A DNA stretch of 64,000 bases, from positions 9,019,307-9,083,306 of the forward strand of contig CM035809.1 in the NCBI GenBank assembly GCA_020466095.1, given 5' to 3'. Position numbers and translations under genes: made by a program. The notes under the pieces were generated by a model. The model searched no databases. It saw only the letters and a list, made by a program, of their open reading frames with translations, and was not told the DNA's origin. Positions 35,101 through 50,100 of this stretch are shown here, one piece after another. The stretch comes from Chlorops oryzae. Taxonomy: Eukaryota > Arthropoda > Insecta > Diptera > Chloropidae. Position 1 is the first letter of the stretch; every line of letters starts with the position of its first letter.

Positions 35101-38100
35101 GGCTTCTTATTTGGATAGCAATGCCATATATTTGGTAACTAGGTAAATTATATGTACAATACGTATTGCATTAGAATTACGGCTACAATCTACAGTTAGA
35201 GACGTTACCTACATACATGTCTACATTGAGAAGAAAAAACTTCAATTCTTTCCTACAGTCATAAATTTTTCACACATCATTTTCCTTACTTAGTTGCATT
35301 TTGAAAAAAATTATTCAGAATTGTCACGCGATTCGACGCACCTAAGCGAAAAATACTCTAATCGAATGCACTCAGGAGCATCACTGATGCAAAATATCCA
35401 TGAAATCGTTAAGGAGGAGTTTTGGTGTTGAATTTCGACTTGGTTTTAATTACTTATAGCCTCTCTGTTAACTTTTGCTTGCATTTAAAATTGAGCGTCG
35501 ATATCGGGGGCCGCAACACTCTGTGTCAAGGGAATATTGCGTTTGTGTGGTTGTGGGTAACACCCAGAAATATTCGAGACAGTCCATACAAAATGTATAT
35601 TGAAATGATCAGCGTCACTAGGAGACTCGATTCAACCATGTTCGTCTATCTGTCTTTACGTCTACTAGTCTATCAGACTTATTTTAAACGAATATTCCCA
35701 AGGAGTTTTTTTCCCAAACATTTTTCTTCGCGCTTTATTAAACTTACATAGTTTATTAAAGTTTATCGATAGTTTTGATTCATTGACATTTACTTTAGCT
35801 TTGGAAAGATGGTGCTGGCGGTGACAGAGGGTTTTTTTTTTGAATGGACAGATTCATAAAAATACCCTATATTTAGATTAGGGCGACAGTCGCTTGAAAA
35901 TTTATCTTTCGATTATCAAAATTATCGATTGTTAAAATTATAAAAAATCTAAACTATTGGTTACCGAAACAATGTCATTGAAACGATCGATTATTGAAAT
36001 TATCGATTATTATACGTATCTATATTTGAAATTATCGATTATTAAACCTATCGATAATCGAAAGTATCGATTATTAAACCTATCGAGTATTGAAACTATC
36101 GATTTTTGAGCCTTTCAATAATAGAAAGAATCGCTTATTGAACCTTTCGATATCGAAACTATCGATTATTTAGCAATCGATTACTAAACCTATAGATTTT
36201 TGAAACGATCGATTACTTGGACGATCGATTATAGAATCGTTTGATTATTGAAACTATCGATTGTTTCTACAATCGATTTTTTAACCTATAGATAATCGAA
36301 AATATCGATTATCGAACTATTGACTCTCGAACTATCGATAGCTCTCCAACTCTATCAAACCCATAAATTACACAAAACTTACACACCTTCCTACTGTAGG
36401 AATCCTATATCAGGTCTTGAAATTCTGCGAGCCTTATGTGTCCTATTTTACAAACCAAATGAGAATTATAGGCGTCATGTATACTATGGTTACAAGGTTT
36501 GGAAAATTGAGTAAGACAGGATTTAAAACTCGAGCTATAAATTGAGGAAGGATACTTTTGCATAATATTTTATTAAATTTAAAGTTTTTATTATAGGACC
36601 ACCATTCATTTTTAAATTTAAAACTTAAAATGGTGGATATTTAAATGTTCAACAGCTCAAACATGCTTGATTCAAACCATTAGCCAATCAAATTAGTTTA
36701 AATTTTTAAGTTTTATGCAGTTTGACAGACAATTGCTAGGACTTTTAAGTCGTATAAAAGTTTATTTTACTTATTTGCAGTTTTAAGGATTATTTTGCCA
36801 TCAAAGTGAAAATTTTGAAATTTTCCTTTAGATCTTTTGACTTTAAAAGGCATTTTGGTATGAACAAATTTTTTCCAAATCTACCTAAGATTAAATTTCC
36901 TTAGGATCGTAGTTCATATGTCATACTTTTTTTGTGGTCTTGCCCAGGAAAAATTGGATTTTAAAATGAGCTTACACTTTTTTTATTATTTGATGAAATT
37001 CTTTAATTTTCCTTTCGACTCCTTTGACTACTCTAACTTTTATAACTTTACTTTTCCTGACCATAATTTAATGAACTTTACTCAACCTAACATTACTTAA
37101 CTTTACTATTTATTTTAATTGCACTTTAGTGAATTTTTCTTCATTGCACTATAGTTTTCCTCACTCAACATTAGTTCAGTTCATGTAGCCACTCTATACT
37201 GTACCTTAATTTACTCTATTACTGTATAAAATAATTTATTTTAGGTACTTAACTTAACCTTAATCTCACTGTATTTCACGCCACTTTATTTTAGTCTCCT
37301 CAACATTACTTAACTTAACTTGCATCCGCTCTAAACGCTTTAATTAATCTGGTTATGGTAAATTAACGTTACTTAACTTAATGCATTAACAGTATGAAAC
37401 AAGTTAGCTTCTCTTTGTTGGGTGACTGAACTTAAGTCCAAAAGAACTCGAGGCTGATTCTGGTTTTGACTTCTTGTTCTTGACCCAAAATATTCCGAAC
37501 GATTTCGCTGTTGTTATTATGATTACTTATTATTTAAGTGATTTTGCTTTTGGCTTTGTTTTTTTTCTTTTTCTTTTTTGACTTTGGTTTTTTTCTTCTT
37601 GTCGTTGCTGTTGTTGTTTTTGTTGTTGTTGTAAGTAATGCAGTTGACCATTTAACAAAGCTGAGAAGTAAAAAGGAAGTCAGGTGAAAACGATAAATTG
37701 CACAGACCGAATGCGTATTCAATAAACTCACGCGACGAGGGCAGCTTAATGAGTTAATCAACTCGAAGCGATTAAGCTCATGCGAACCGTTTGCTTTGAT
37801 TGCCTTTGTTTTTGTTGCTGTCTTTGTTGTTATTGTTGCTCTGTTTGGGTTACTCTTTACATTGTTGCCGTTATGCAAAAAGTCATTAATTTATGATAGT
37901 TTTATGTTGTTGTTTGTTGTTCTTGCTTTGGTATGCTTATTATTGTTGTTGTTGTTTTCGTCGTTTTAGAAGTCAAAAGCGATTATGTTTGGAAATTTAT
38001 TATCCATCGATTGGTAGAGCTGCCCCGTTCTGACAATCTACCATTAAAGCAATTGTCTCAAATTACATGCAGTGGACTCTGGATAAAGTGAACTAGTTTT

Positions 38101-41100
38101 GGAATAGCCCGTTCACATTAACGAGTTTGTTCACACTATCGCGACTCAATTGTTGAATGTTTGATCTTGCTTTATTCGATTGAAATATGTATGTATGTAT
38201 GTATACAAATTTATATGGAAGGTTGTCGGCCTCTGTGCCTTGATTGGTTGAGATTCCAACTTACGATGCAAGAGGTCCTGGGTGCGACTCCCAGCTGAGG
38301 TCGTAGATGTTTGTGTCGTTTTTTCTGTATCTGTTTTTCTTTGTTTTCCCATTATACGTGGTATCACAACGGGTCGATGTGAGGCCTAAGTGTGTCACCC
38401 TTAATGGCAGCCACACTAGCCTAACCTAACCTACATGGAAGGTTCACAACAAATTTTTCTTTGTTAAAAAGCTCGGTGGTTTGAAAAAAATCCAATAAGG
38501 ACGTTTGTTTCTTACAATTTACTAAGGATTTTTGAACGATCTTCATGCGAAATATTTGAAGACCAGCGTAATTTGGTGTATATGTAAGCCTCAGTCCATG
38601 TGTTCATACCACCGAGGTGTTCACTCTGTCGAGGGCTGCTCACAGTTGACTGTCTAAGAAATCGAAACACGATGTGCTCTCTCCTTGCGGACACCCCTCT
38701 TAGGCGGACAATTTTTGGGAGTGCTCCAGCATTCCCGCTTCTCAAATAGTTTCCTCTGTTAGCGGACCTTTTATTCGGTCCCGTAGGTGTCCGCTTTGTA
38801 TTGAAGTGTCCAGGGGCGGATTAAAACAATTAGCCGCCCTAGAAAGTTGCGATTTTGCCGTCTCAGACAGCAGCCTCATTTTCGTCTTGTCTGTTATTGG
38901 TGCATTGACGGTCAGAATTTGTCGCCCCTGAAAATTTGCCGCCCTAGGAAGCTGGCTATGTTGCATATTCGAGAAATCCGCCACTTGAAGTGTTGCAAGA
39001 TATGATAACGATTTATTAAAAAAAACTTTTATTTTGTTGTGAGTCCGAAAATTGTTTTCTCTTTTGAAAAAAAAAAAAAAAAAAAAACGATGCAACAATT
39101 GATGAGATTAGTCCCCATAGTTAGCCAGTAATGGGCTCGAAATTGAAATTATTGCTTAGCCTCACAGTGTTTGTTCATGAGTTTTCCACGTACAAACATA
39201 TCCAAGGGTGTTTTTAAGGGGGGAAAATTTGGAGGTCATATTTCCCCTTTAAGATGGAAAGCTTAAGGACGACTTTTAATGGTGTAATCCAAATGTTTTA
39301 TTTTAGATTAACAAGAACTACACAAATTGAATATTTTATGGGCTTGACAGTGGGCGGAACACAACCGTTTTTTCCCGAAAGCGTTAAATTCTATGTAGAG
39401 AACATGTTTCCATTTGTGGGCGTGGCATTGGGATCGTTCTCGGGATTCAATATACATACGTGCATGCCAGGCAAATTTTGACGTGATTAGTCCAGTCATT
39501 TGAAAGGAGATTCGATAACTGACGGACGAATGGACATGGATAAATCGATTCAGTTTTCGATCCTGATCGAGAATATATATAATTGTCTATATCTGTCGAG
39601 CGTAATTCAAGCTGTTACAGGATCCACACAAAACTAATATGCCCTGCTTTACGCTGGGTATAAAAAACAGCCTGCCTCACTTCACAATAGCCTGGATACG
39701 CCCTTGAACATGTCCACGAATATTCGAACAATTAAACTCAAATTTTTTGATCATATGTTGTGATAATATTTTTATTGTTTTATTTTTATTGGAATTTTTC
39801 GCGATTTGCCTGGGATTTTTTTCGTGTAGATTTGCTTAATTGTTCGCAATGAGAATTTATTCACTCAAGCGTGCACAGTGAATACCTTTAATAGATATTT
39901 ATGTCTGCATATTTATTTAAACTTAAATATAAACGCGCAGCAATTGAATGTAGCAAAGTAGGGTAGTATTAGTTACGGTAGGTCGGGTGGTATTATAGTG
40001 TTAATTACGTGGAATTTTCCAGTGCGGTTGAGGATATTCGAGGGCAAGGATATCGAAGAATTTATTAAAATTATAACGTTAAAATATTAACACACAGAAT
40101 TTAACCAAAATGGATGATTATTGATTGGATTTATCGGCGAGTTTTTTGCAATTTAAAAGTGATTTATTGAAAATTTTAATTGCGGACCTTGAACTGCTTT
40201 TTTTTTTAATAGGCCCTACGTGTTGTGGCTATGCTTTTGAGACTTGAAATTGATTGGAAAATTTAAATAAAAACAAGACTCGAATGGAGCTGCAAAGGCA
40301 TTAGAATCTCTTTTTAGCGGAAGTTGGTCTTCGTTTCAGTCATAAAAAAATAAATCTAGAATAATCACGTTCCAAGGTAATAGAGTGGCAAGAATGGAAC
40401 TAATTTTTTTTAAAAACAGCAATCAGAAAGTTTAAGTTAACGTTGGTTTAAATTCATTGACGTGGCAGCCATTGAAAGGTTTTTTTTTGCCAAAGCATCC
40501 CCAATCGGAAATGTCACTGATGGCGAATCTATGCGAAAACTGGTCGGCTGCGTTCGTGTGTGTAAAAAACAAACTTCGTCAATGCAAATCAGAGTCACCT
40601 AGCGGAAAATTATCTCCTGCATGACAATGTCATCAGTGATGTCATCGATGACATATAGGTGACATTGTCATGCATGACACTTTGGGGGACATGTCATCGT
40701 GGAGGGATGCAGTTCACGAGCTTGAATCTCATTGGCTATTGAAATTTAAATAAGGTTTTAGCGTCAATTGAATTTTAGCATGAAGTGGCGTAGATTATGA
40801 GTGCTCGACTCAGAATCCGAAGATCGCGGGTTCGATCCCTGGCTGAGGCGATCAAAAATTGTTAAAAATAGATTTTTAAAAATTTTCAAAATATTCAAAG
40901 AGAGGGCAGAGAAGAGAGTTTTCAACTGGTTTTCTACAAATTGTGACATTTAGAGAGAAAAAGAGCAATGTGCTGCTCTCAAATGCTTTTTTCGCCATCG
41001 CATCCCCTAGCATGACCAGTGACATTTTCTAATCTTCCGGTGATAATGTCACCGCTGAAGTCCCTGTCAGCTCCACGATGACAATGTCCGGCTAGCTGTC

Positions 41101-44100
41101 ACCACCTCCCGTTTCGGATCCCGTACGATGACAATGTCACGAGTGATGGCCTGTCTCATTTGTGTAGAAATGTCACTAAAAGTGTCTTACAATTTGTCAG
41201 GGGTGCCGGCTCCGATGTCACGCTGACATCTTAGGTGATGTCATGCGAACATTTCCTGCTGGGGAGTTAACTCACAGCGAAGTCGACAGCGCATTCACAC
41301 ACACACAATTATGAATGTTTACGTATCCCAGCTGGACTTTTTCGCATAAAGGAAAAATTCATTAATGTTTTCACCGATGATGTCAAGGGGAAAGTTAGAG
41401 TACTTCTAAATTCTAATGACATTGTCATCGAGAAAAGGTGTTATTCATCGCAATTCCAATGACATTGTCATCGAAAAAAGATGTTATTCATCGCAATTCC
41501 CATGACATAATCCGTGTTTCATTTTCATTTCGTATCACTACCGAACGATGACATTTTCTTGCGAAACAGGAGGTATCCACTCCAATTTCGATGACCAACT
41601 GGTGACATGTCCTCTCATGACGGCCAATGCCGTTTGTGTGTAAATTTCATTAGAAAGTTGGTGTAGAAACAGGAGGAGTCGCGGCTCTTATGTCATGCTG
41701 AAATCATTGATGGTTTCACCGGGACTTTTCCTGCTGGGATAGGTTTGGCCATCACTGATCTAAAGCGCAATCGATTGAAATTGGCTCCATACGCTTGCAT
41801 GTGTAGAATATTTCTAAGAATTCTTGCGCTATTGGAAACCAGGCATTAAGTACTCATCGACTGATTGAAAAATTTATCATGCATGCGGCAAGTTCCGGCT
41901 GGGAAGGAGACTCCGTCTCGCTTGAAAACAAAGCAGACTGTTTTCAAAAATTTATCCAAGCAAATTATCATTATGCATCTACATATGTAGTACCTATGTT
42001 CACAAAATTATCTTTCAAATGTTTGAAAAAATACTAATGCCTCAAGATTGAGTGTTACCCGCACTACTTATGTATACCCGTTCCTACGCCATTATACGCT
42101 CAATCGGCGACATTTACTGCTCGCAGAAACGTTTAGTTTACTTATGAAAATCACTCAGCATTATTTTATAAAAAGCGGAAATGCTGGGAAAATTGTTTTT
42201 TCCTGCTGCATTGGCACTCACCAGTGCTGGCTTTTGTTCAGTGCAGTTTTTTTCTCGCCTGTTTTGATACAACATTTTTATTGACGCTGGAAAACAGGAA
42301 GGAAACTGTTGGTGCCGCACAAATTCACGGCGGCGGCAAGTAGACACACATTCACACCGAAGCAGCAGCTGCATTTCGCGTGCAGGTGAAAGATGCGACC
42401 CCAGAGTGCAACAGAGAACTCGTGAGCTTAAGACACCGAATACGTACCGACAAAAACCGGAAAACGGAAATAAAACGCAGCCATTAAATGTGATAATGAA
42501 ATAATGGCAAAATGGCGGCAAAAGTCGCCGTCGGCATGTGGCCGCGACAAGGTTAATTCTGGCAATTGGAAAATCGAACAATTTAAATGGAGATTTAATG
42601 CTAACTAAAAGCGGCAAATCAAAGTTGAATTTAAAGAGTTCATGTTTATTTCGGAACATGATGGCAGCTCTGGCCTATTAGGTGGAATATTTGGTGGAAT
42701 ATTGGAACACACTCCAGCAGCTGTCAATCAAAAGGCGACTAGAATTATATGAAAAGTGGGACAATAACATTTATGACATTGGTTTTGTCCAAATGGAATG
42801 TCATATCCTCATTAAGATGCTGTTGAAAAATAGGTGACATCGGTATATCAATATCCTTAATTACACGGATAAGCCGGAAGCATATAGGGGCGATCTTTCG
42901 CAAAACAAGAAGAGAGATGCTCGCTCTTTTTCGTGGCTTTCAATTGTGCAGGAATTCCTGTGCTCCTTTGATGCCCAAGTGATGCCCACTTACATTACCT
43001 AATCTAATCTAATGAAAGAAAACCGTCTAAGGGAAAATGCTTACAGCATCTTTTAAACCCATAAATTAAATCATGGGAATGGGCGTAAGTATGGGGGCTC
43101 ATTCCAAACCCAAGCATTCACAATTGTGATTGATGAATAATTCACAAAGATTCGCAAAGATCGCCTTTTCAGAGTCAATCACATTTAAAATAGTGGAGAT
43201 CACAATAAAAAAAATAATCGATTAAAAAGTTGTCTAACCAAATTTGGTCGCTGATTCTAGTTAGTCCAAAGAAAGACGTCGAGAAAACGTTGAAAATATT
43301 TAGAGGCAAACAAAATCGAATGAAAGTGAATCGCGCGAATTGACGTTGTTCTTTTTTTCTAAGATTTCAAAAGATCATCGAAATAAAAAATATAGATTAA
43401 AACATACAAAATAAAAAGTACCAGAACATTGGGGGTTTTTAGCTGAGGTCCAAGTTGTGACATCGGTTTGAACTAGATTTCTATTGCGCTTATCAATTTT
43501 CCGTTTTCGTTTTCTCTTTCGATAGCGTCTTGATGGGTATTTTATTTGCTGTTTTAATTCGAAATCTATTATTTATGATCTTTGTTGATCAAATGAATGC
43601 TAATTATTTCGAATTTAACGTTAGAATTTTGAAAAAAAAAAACCAATTTGGTCTACCAACACAAAACAAGTTGAAAGCTGTTGAGTCATGTTGACAAGGT
43701 GACCATGTTTTTAAAATGAATTGCAGTAGTGATCTTAAAAATTTTACTTTCCATTTATTTAACCCATTTTGGACCATAATAGCTTTTTATATTAAAATCC
43801 TTCAAAGGATGCATTTGTATGTTATAAAGAGATTGAAAAACCCCCGAAAAAATATATTGAAAGTATAATAAGACGCCAGGTTAAAATCTTTTTGCACCCA
43901 ATGTAAGCAGAGTATGTTAGTTTTGTGCGAATCTGCTAACAGCTAGAACTATGCTCCATAGATATAGACAAATATACCTACATATATATTCTTGATCAGG
44001 ATTGAAAACTGAATCGATTTAGACTTGTCCGTCTAAGGTCGGATCTCCTTCCAAACGGCTGAACCAATCACGTCAAAATTCGGCACACAGGTATATCTAG

Positions 44101-47100
44101 GGTTGCCAACTTTCTAAGGGCAAAATAAAGTATAAGTTTATTTAATAATTAAAAAATAAAGTATTTTACTAAAAAATCAAGTATTTTTAAATTCATCCTT
44201 ATATTAATTAAAAAAACAGAACATAGCAAATATTTAATAACATATAGAAATAAATAACATGCTTTCATACTACGATAAATTCAATTTAAATTATCACTCA
44301 CACCGAAGTAGATACTAGTAACTTACTGGTAGTTAGTACACTTTTGTTCTTAAATATAAACTTTTAAATGCTTGCATAACATTGTTGTTGGTCTATGTTT
44401 TGTTTGACCTTCTTAAAATTATAATTAACTATGTATTTTAATAGTTAAGTATGTACTTAAGTTGCCAAAATCTGCGTTTTTTGTGATTGAGCATGTAGTC
44501 AATCTCAAAAACTGTCGAAACTCTCTATAATGAATTCAAATGGACCTGAAAAATAAATCGTCGATGAGAGAATTTGTGTTAGGAGAAAAAAAGCAATATA
44601 ATGTAGCGAAAAAGCCTTGAGGTACGCTATAGAGAGAAATTTGTTTTAGAGGAGGTCATTATTGAGATTGTCGACTGATTATTTAGTCAATAATATTAGT
44701 TTGAAAAACAATGCGATACTAATTAAAACAAAGTACAGGATACTTTATTTTAAATTAAAGTAATATCATGATAATAAGGATACTGATCATATAAGAATGT
44801 TGGCAGCTAGGTATATCGGAGCCCGAGTGTGATCCGAAGTAAAAGAATTTGTGTAACTTCTGTACGGAAAGGTAAAACATATGGCGTCAATATTGCCGGG
44901 ACGCTGGGTATATCGAAGTCGGGCTTGACCGGCATTAGCTTTCTTATTTGTTTCTTTTTGTGGGTATGTGTCTTCTTATGGTCCAAACTAAGTGTTAATA
45001 TAAAACCAGGTACTCACATGGTGCGAACGATCCAACAAGAAATTTTATAATTTATTTTAAAGGTGATTGAATCAGGCTTAATTTTGGTTGATATGTCGAG
45101 CACCCTGATACATAGGCGTATCCAGAATTTCAGTTAGGGAGGGACAAGGGCATGTTTTAAGACTCTTTCGTACGAACTTTTGAACTCTTGTTTCATTTCT
45201 GGATACTTTTCAAAGGCTCTTTTGCTGTGTATGTTGAGGAAGAATCATTTAGAGAGGTGCAGCTGCCCTCCCTACCCTAATGGAAATGCGCCCAAGCCGT
45301 GATACCTTGTACCTTGGAAAGAAAGATTAGAGGTCTAGTCTTACACATCGAAAACTCTTAAATCAAGAAGGCTTATAGATTAATAAACGTAGTTTTGTCT
45401 GAGAAATTTTACATTTTTCCGCTTTTTCCACTGTTGCCAGATTTTTAGGGGAATATTCTCCTTGAATGTCTCAAAACAAGGCCAAAATATCCTAAAATTC
45501 AATTTTTAAATTCTCAAAAAATTAAAACTTGATCCCATAAGGTCCCATAAAGTTTTCCATGGCCTCTTTTCTGCCCTAAGACTCCACTTAAGATCATTAA
45601 TGTCTTTTAATTTAGGGGAGATTCCCCTAAACTGACAACAGTGGCTTTTTCGATCTTCCACGTTTCAGGGAAGATTCCTATTGATTTTTTTGAATTTACT
45701 GACTGAATAATGGTCCAAAATGGGTTAACACAAGTGAGTAACCATAACAATTGTGTAAAATAGTGTAAAGATGTGAGTTTTATTTGGTCACTACTGTCAA
45801 GTAGCTGACATTTTTCAGATCAATCTGATCTACTCATAAGGAGGGACTGTCAAAGGTTGTTTGACCTTTTGAGAAGATTGCTACTACCAGCAACAACTAT
45901 AAAATAATGGGGAAAAAAATCGCAAAATTTTTTAATTAAGGCCAAAAACTTGAATTATGAATCAATAAAAAAAAATAAAATAAAAAAATGAATTTACAAT
46001 TTAGTTCAGTGTACCCGTTTTGAGCGAGGCGTCCTTTAAGAAACTCTTCACAAGTTTTTCTCATTAATTTTAATGCCCATTTTAATTTTAATTGTGAATA
46101 AAGAATTCTTTCAGAGTCGATCAGAATTTTGTGAATGTGAATGAACTTTTCATTGCACGGAATTAATGACTTTCTAAACAAATTAACGTGATCGAACGTG
46201 CGATAACGAGCCGCCGCGGCCACCACCATTCGAAATGCGACTGTGACGGAAACCCATATATGGATCGGACCCTTTAAAATGTGTGTCGCGTGACTCAAGT
46301 TATTGTAATTTTTTTTGTAAATATTTTGAGAGAATTTTTCGCGTGCAATGAAGGCAATGAAGTGATAAAAACATCGAAATTCGTCGATTAAACGAGAAAA
46401 ATTTATTTGTTTATCTTCGCAAGCTACTTACGTGCGGCTGATTAAAGGGGCTTTTGGTTGCCGGCTAAGGCGATGACCTGCAACATGTATCTGAAGCAAT
46501 TCCATAGAGCTGCTCTTATACTGCAATATGTTTAGATACTAAGCTAATGTAAAAAAGATTTTGAAATTTTTTGGACATACTTATGTATGAAGACGCGGTG
46601 TTAGGCTTTTTTTTTATATATTTACTCACTTCATTTCAACAAATCTATTGTCTTGTCGCGCAGTTTTAATTGCAATGCACCGAGTCGCGTACACGAATTG
46701 TTCGTCTAATTAGAGACGCCATCTGTCGAAAGGCCAATTAAACTAACTGTCCTAACAATTAAATCTTATGAGTGTAGCGGAATTGCGCTTCTCTTTATGT
46801 CATTAAAAGATGTAATGAATTTTATTCCAACTACTTAATTGTTTAAATATTACAATCTCCACCAGGTCAGGTTCATGGGGCATTTTATATATGAACCTGA
46901 CATGAATATTTGAAAATTAAAGCTTTGAACTGCAGACAAGTATTTTTATTTTTCATTTTCTTCAAGATGATCGGAGCAATTACTCATTGAATTATCAATT
47001 CAAAGGCGCGCATGCGTAAACGCATTGTTTTCGTATCGTGTAGGTACCGCTTTTGTAATGCAACGTAACTTAAATCTGAGCACGTATTTCGGTTCATAAA

Positions 47101-50100
47101 AAAAAAACAGGCGATTTCTATATTATGCAGGGGTGTGAGGGACTTGAAAACGATGTGGTCAATTGTCATATCATGAACCTCACCTTGGACAATTCAATGG
47201 AATCGATTGTTAAGGTCAGACAATGTGGTCAATGAGAATCGTCTCAAAGTCAATGAATTGGAATTTTAAATCAGGCAATAAAAGCTGCCAACAAATGAGG
47301 TTTTGTTCTTATAGCAGGCCACCTATAATATGACATGTGTCATCGTGGTAAAAAAAGAAGGGAACACAATTAAAGTTGCACCCAAGCCAGCAGAGAGGAA
47401 TTTAAAGCCAAGGAGTTACCTTGGGGACGAGATTTCCGTGTAAGCAATATGAATTTAAGGCCTCTTCACAGAGACTTCCTACTCCCGGTAGGAGACACCC
47501 CTTTTGTCTCCCATTTATACTGGGATGCATTCATATAAAATAATTCCCTGATTTTGCAATGTTATTCAATTTGTTAGGATAAAAGGATTCCTCACGCATT
47601 ATGTTCATTTTTGACAATGCTTAATTCCGTCAGGACCCTCGAGGGGCCCGGAAGTTCCCTTCCCAGACTCATCTCGATGAAAGCGTTGACTAAGAAAAGT
47701 TCACCACTCTCTTACCTAGTGATACGTTCGTAATTATAGGCAAGCCTCTTTCAAAAGTATCAACGAAAAAAGGAAGTCATGACGTTTGAAAAAAAGTACT
47801 TACCTTCTTCATTCAGGGTTCTTTCCAGAAACTGAGCCCCAGAGAAGTCGGACCCCCGTCCCTTCGAGAGGACTCTTTACGGAGAATACTGCTCAGACTT
47901 CATAGAGAATGCCGAACTTAAATATACACTCGAAATACATTGGGAAAAAGTTATCTGAATACATATACAAAGGTAAAACCCCCCATGTGGAGAAAGCCAT
48001 TAAAACAGCTTTCGAAGAATTAAAGAGAAAACCTCCTCTTAATGGGCATCTAATTTAACGTAGCATAGCGTAAGAAATCAGGTTTTCAACATTTTGGAAT
48101 CCAGAGTCGTAAAAATCCTTTTTTGGTTTTTCATTCAATAAAGTATTATGCATGACAATGCTTTTTTTTATGTAATAATCCGATTCTAATGTCATTGGGA
48201 ATTCAAAATTTGAATTTTCATCATTCAAAAGGTTGAAAGGGTTAAACAAGTTCAAAAGAAACCGACGTGTTGAGGAGGTAGCCCCAACGATCGATACGAC
48301 AAAATGTTAATCAAACAAAAAAAAAAAAAGCCTCATTTGCGTTTTATCATTGTTAAGAGCGTAAACAAAATGCACAAATAAGAGCTCTCAGTGTATTTGC
48401 ATACCCGAGTACACTGAAAAAAAAATCATTGAAAAAACGGTTAAAAAATTTGATCCATCCGCATACTATGAAAACTATGAATTTATATTTTTCTAATTGG
48501 GCTTTCTAAGCAAGTAAACGTTTCCTTCTATATTAAGGAAAATTTCCTTTATATGTCATTGAAACATACAAGCACATCATATACTAAAGTGACACAAGTC
48601 AAAAATGCTCAGTTTTGAGTTAACATATGAAATGTGTTCAAAATACCTCCCTTCACTAGCACAACTCATTTTAAGAGGTTTTCAATAATTTTAAATTTTG
48701 TTAAACGGCGATACAACTCTCCTTAACCATTAAGACTGCCTTGAACTTTGCAACAGATTTTTGCGTTTTCTGAAAATGTTCAAATTTCGACTTACGCCAC
48801 TTTAGTTGCCGATGTGCGATATATTAAATAAAAGAAAAAATCCTTAAATATTTTGTTTTTTTAAACCATTTCTCAGTCTAAATTCTATGTTAAAGTACGA
48901 GCTCTTGTTTCTTTGTAATGCCATTTATAAGCCCCTTTATTTTGATACCCCATTTTATAGGGCTTAAGGGTGACAGTTTAGAAGACATAATTGGTCGGCG
49001 TATAGTTTCCCAAAAAGAGTGATATCTCGATTATGCAGTTCTTAGGTACTTAGGTAAAAAGGTTAAGAATTATCGGGGCATCTTACCCCTTTGAAATATA
49101 TACATACATACCATCGGTGAGGAAATAAGAGCCTAATGGTTGACACCGGTTGATTGCGTGCATTGGGGTTTTCAATTATCAAAAGGTTCAACGATACTGT
49201 ATTCCTATACCTAATCCGCACAATTATGACAAATCTGAAGACACCTGTGAGGCCAGAATCCATCAAGACGCCTAAGGGTTTACGCTCTAAAGAAGTATTT
49301 AAATTTCCTTAGGCAAACACATGAAATATGTTCAAAAGATGTACGATTTGCAACATCTGGCAGGGTTGCATTTAAAGTTTTATTCCCAAGTCGTTTCAAT
49401 TCACAATATTAATGGGCATGGTAATCCTTTGACCGAATTAAGCCGAAAACACCGATGAAATGATATACATATATTTTATTATATTTAAGTCGACCTGCCA
49501 TCGGAAATTGATTTCAAAGCTACTTGAAGAGAATGGTATCAAAATTTATCCATTCATACACGTATCATACAGGCAAATATACGGGTACCCTCAAAAAACA
49601 TAGATCTCCTTTAAATCCAGTGGGTTTAAGAATGACGGCAATAAGCTTCGTTGGTTAGTGTGACTGCCACCATGAAGGATGGCACACACTTGGCCTCACA
49701 TGGGGCTCTTTTTGATGCCAAAGAAGAACTGAAACAGAAAAAATGACACGATTAACATCCGCGTCCGAGCTGGGAGTTGAACCCAGAGCCTCTCGCATTG
49801 TAAGTTGGCGTCTCAACCAACTGCGCTACGGAGGCCGACATAAGTTTCCTTAGACGACAAAAAAAAACTTCCATGAAAGAAATAAATTCTTAAAAAAGCA
49901 ATGACGCAAAATTTCTCTCTGTGTATAGCTCAAAAGCGGGTTCATTAAAGACACAGTCGTTGAAAATGGAAAACTTATCTTATCTCCCATGGATAATTTG
50001 TGTTGACTTCAGCGATGCTGCATAATTAGAGAAAGATCAAGAATTCGACGGAGCGAGATGACGAGATTAAAGTACGGAAAACGCATTTTCATTCGTATTC

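Larger units (their letters stand above)
43890..44957 (+). mobile_element. DINE-1-like (Helentron) element split by a hAT-like insertion
   Basis: The left part (43890-44097) has ATATATATTCTTGATCAGGA and a CTGAATCGATTTAGACTTGT block like DINE-1. The right part (44818-44957) has the characteristic end: a small hairpin AGTCGGGCTTGACCGGC, then ATTAGCTTTCTTATTTGTTT. A 712 bp element lies between them. Confidence 0.65.

Noticed and set aside
40779..40855. Possible tRNA gene
   Set aside because: The B box is perfect but there is no 7 bp acceptor stem or proper anticodon arm; it is better explained as a SINE head.
42138..42659. 173-codon open frame on the minus strand in neprilysin intron 1
   Set aside because: The composition is ordinary for translated non-coding DNA; it has no domain, no splice context and no recognisable similarity. 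Kept only as part of a possibly regulatory unique block.
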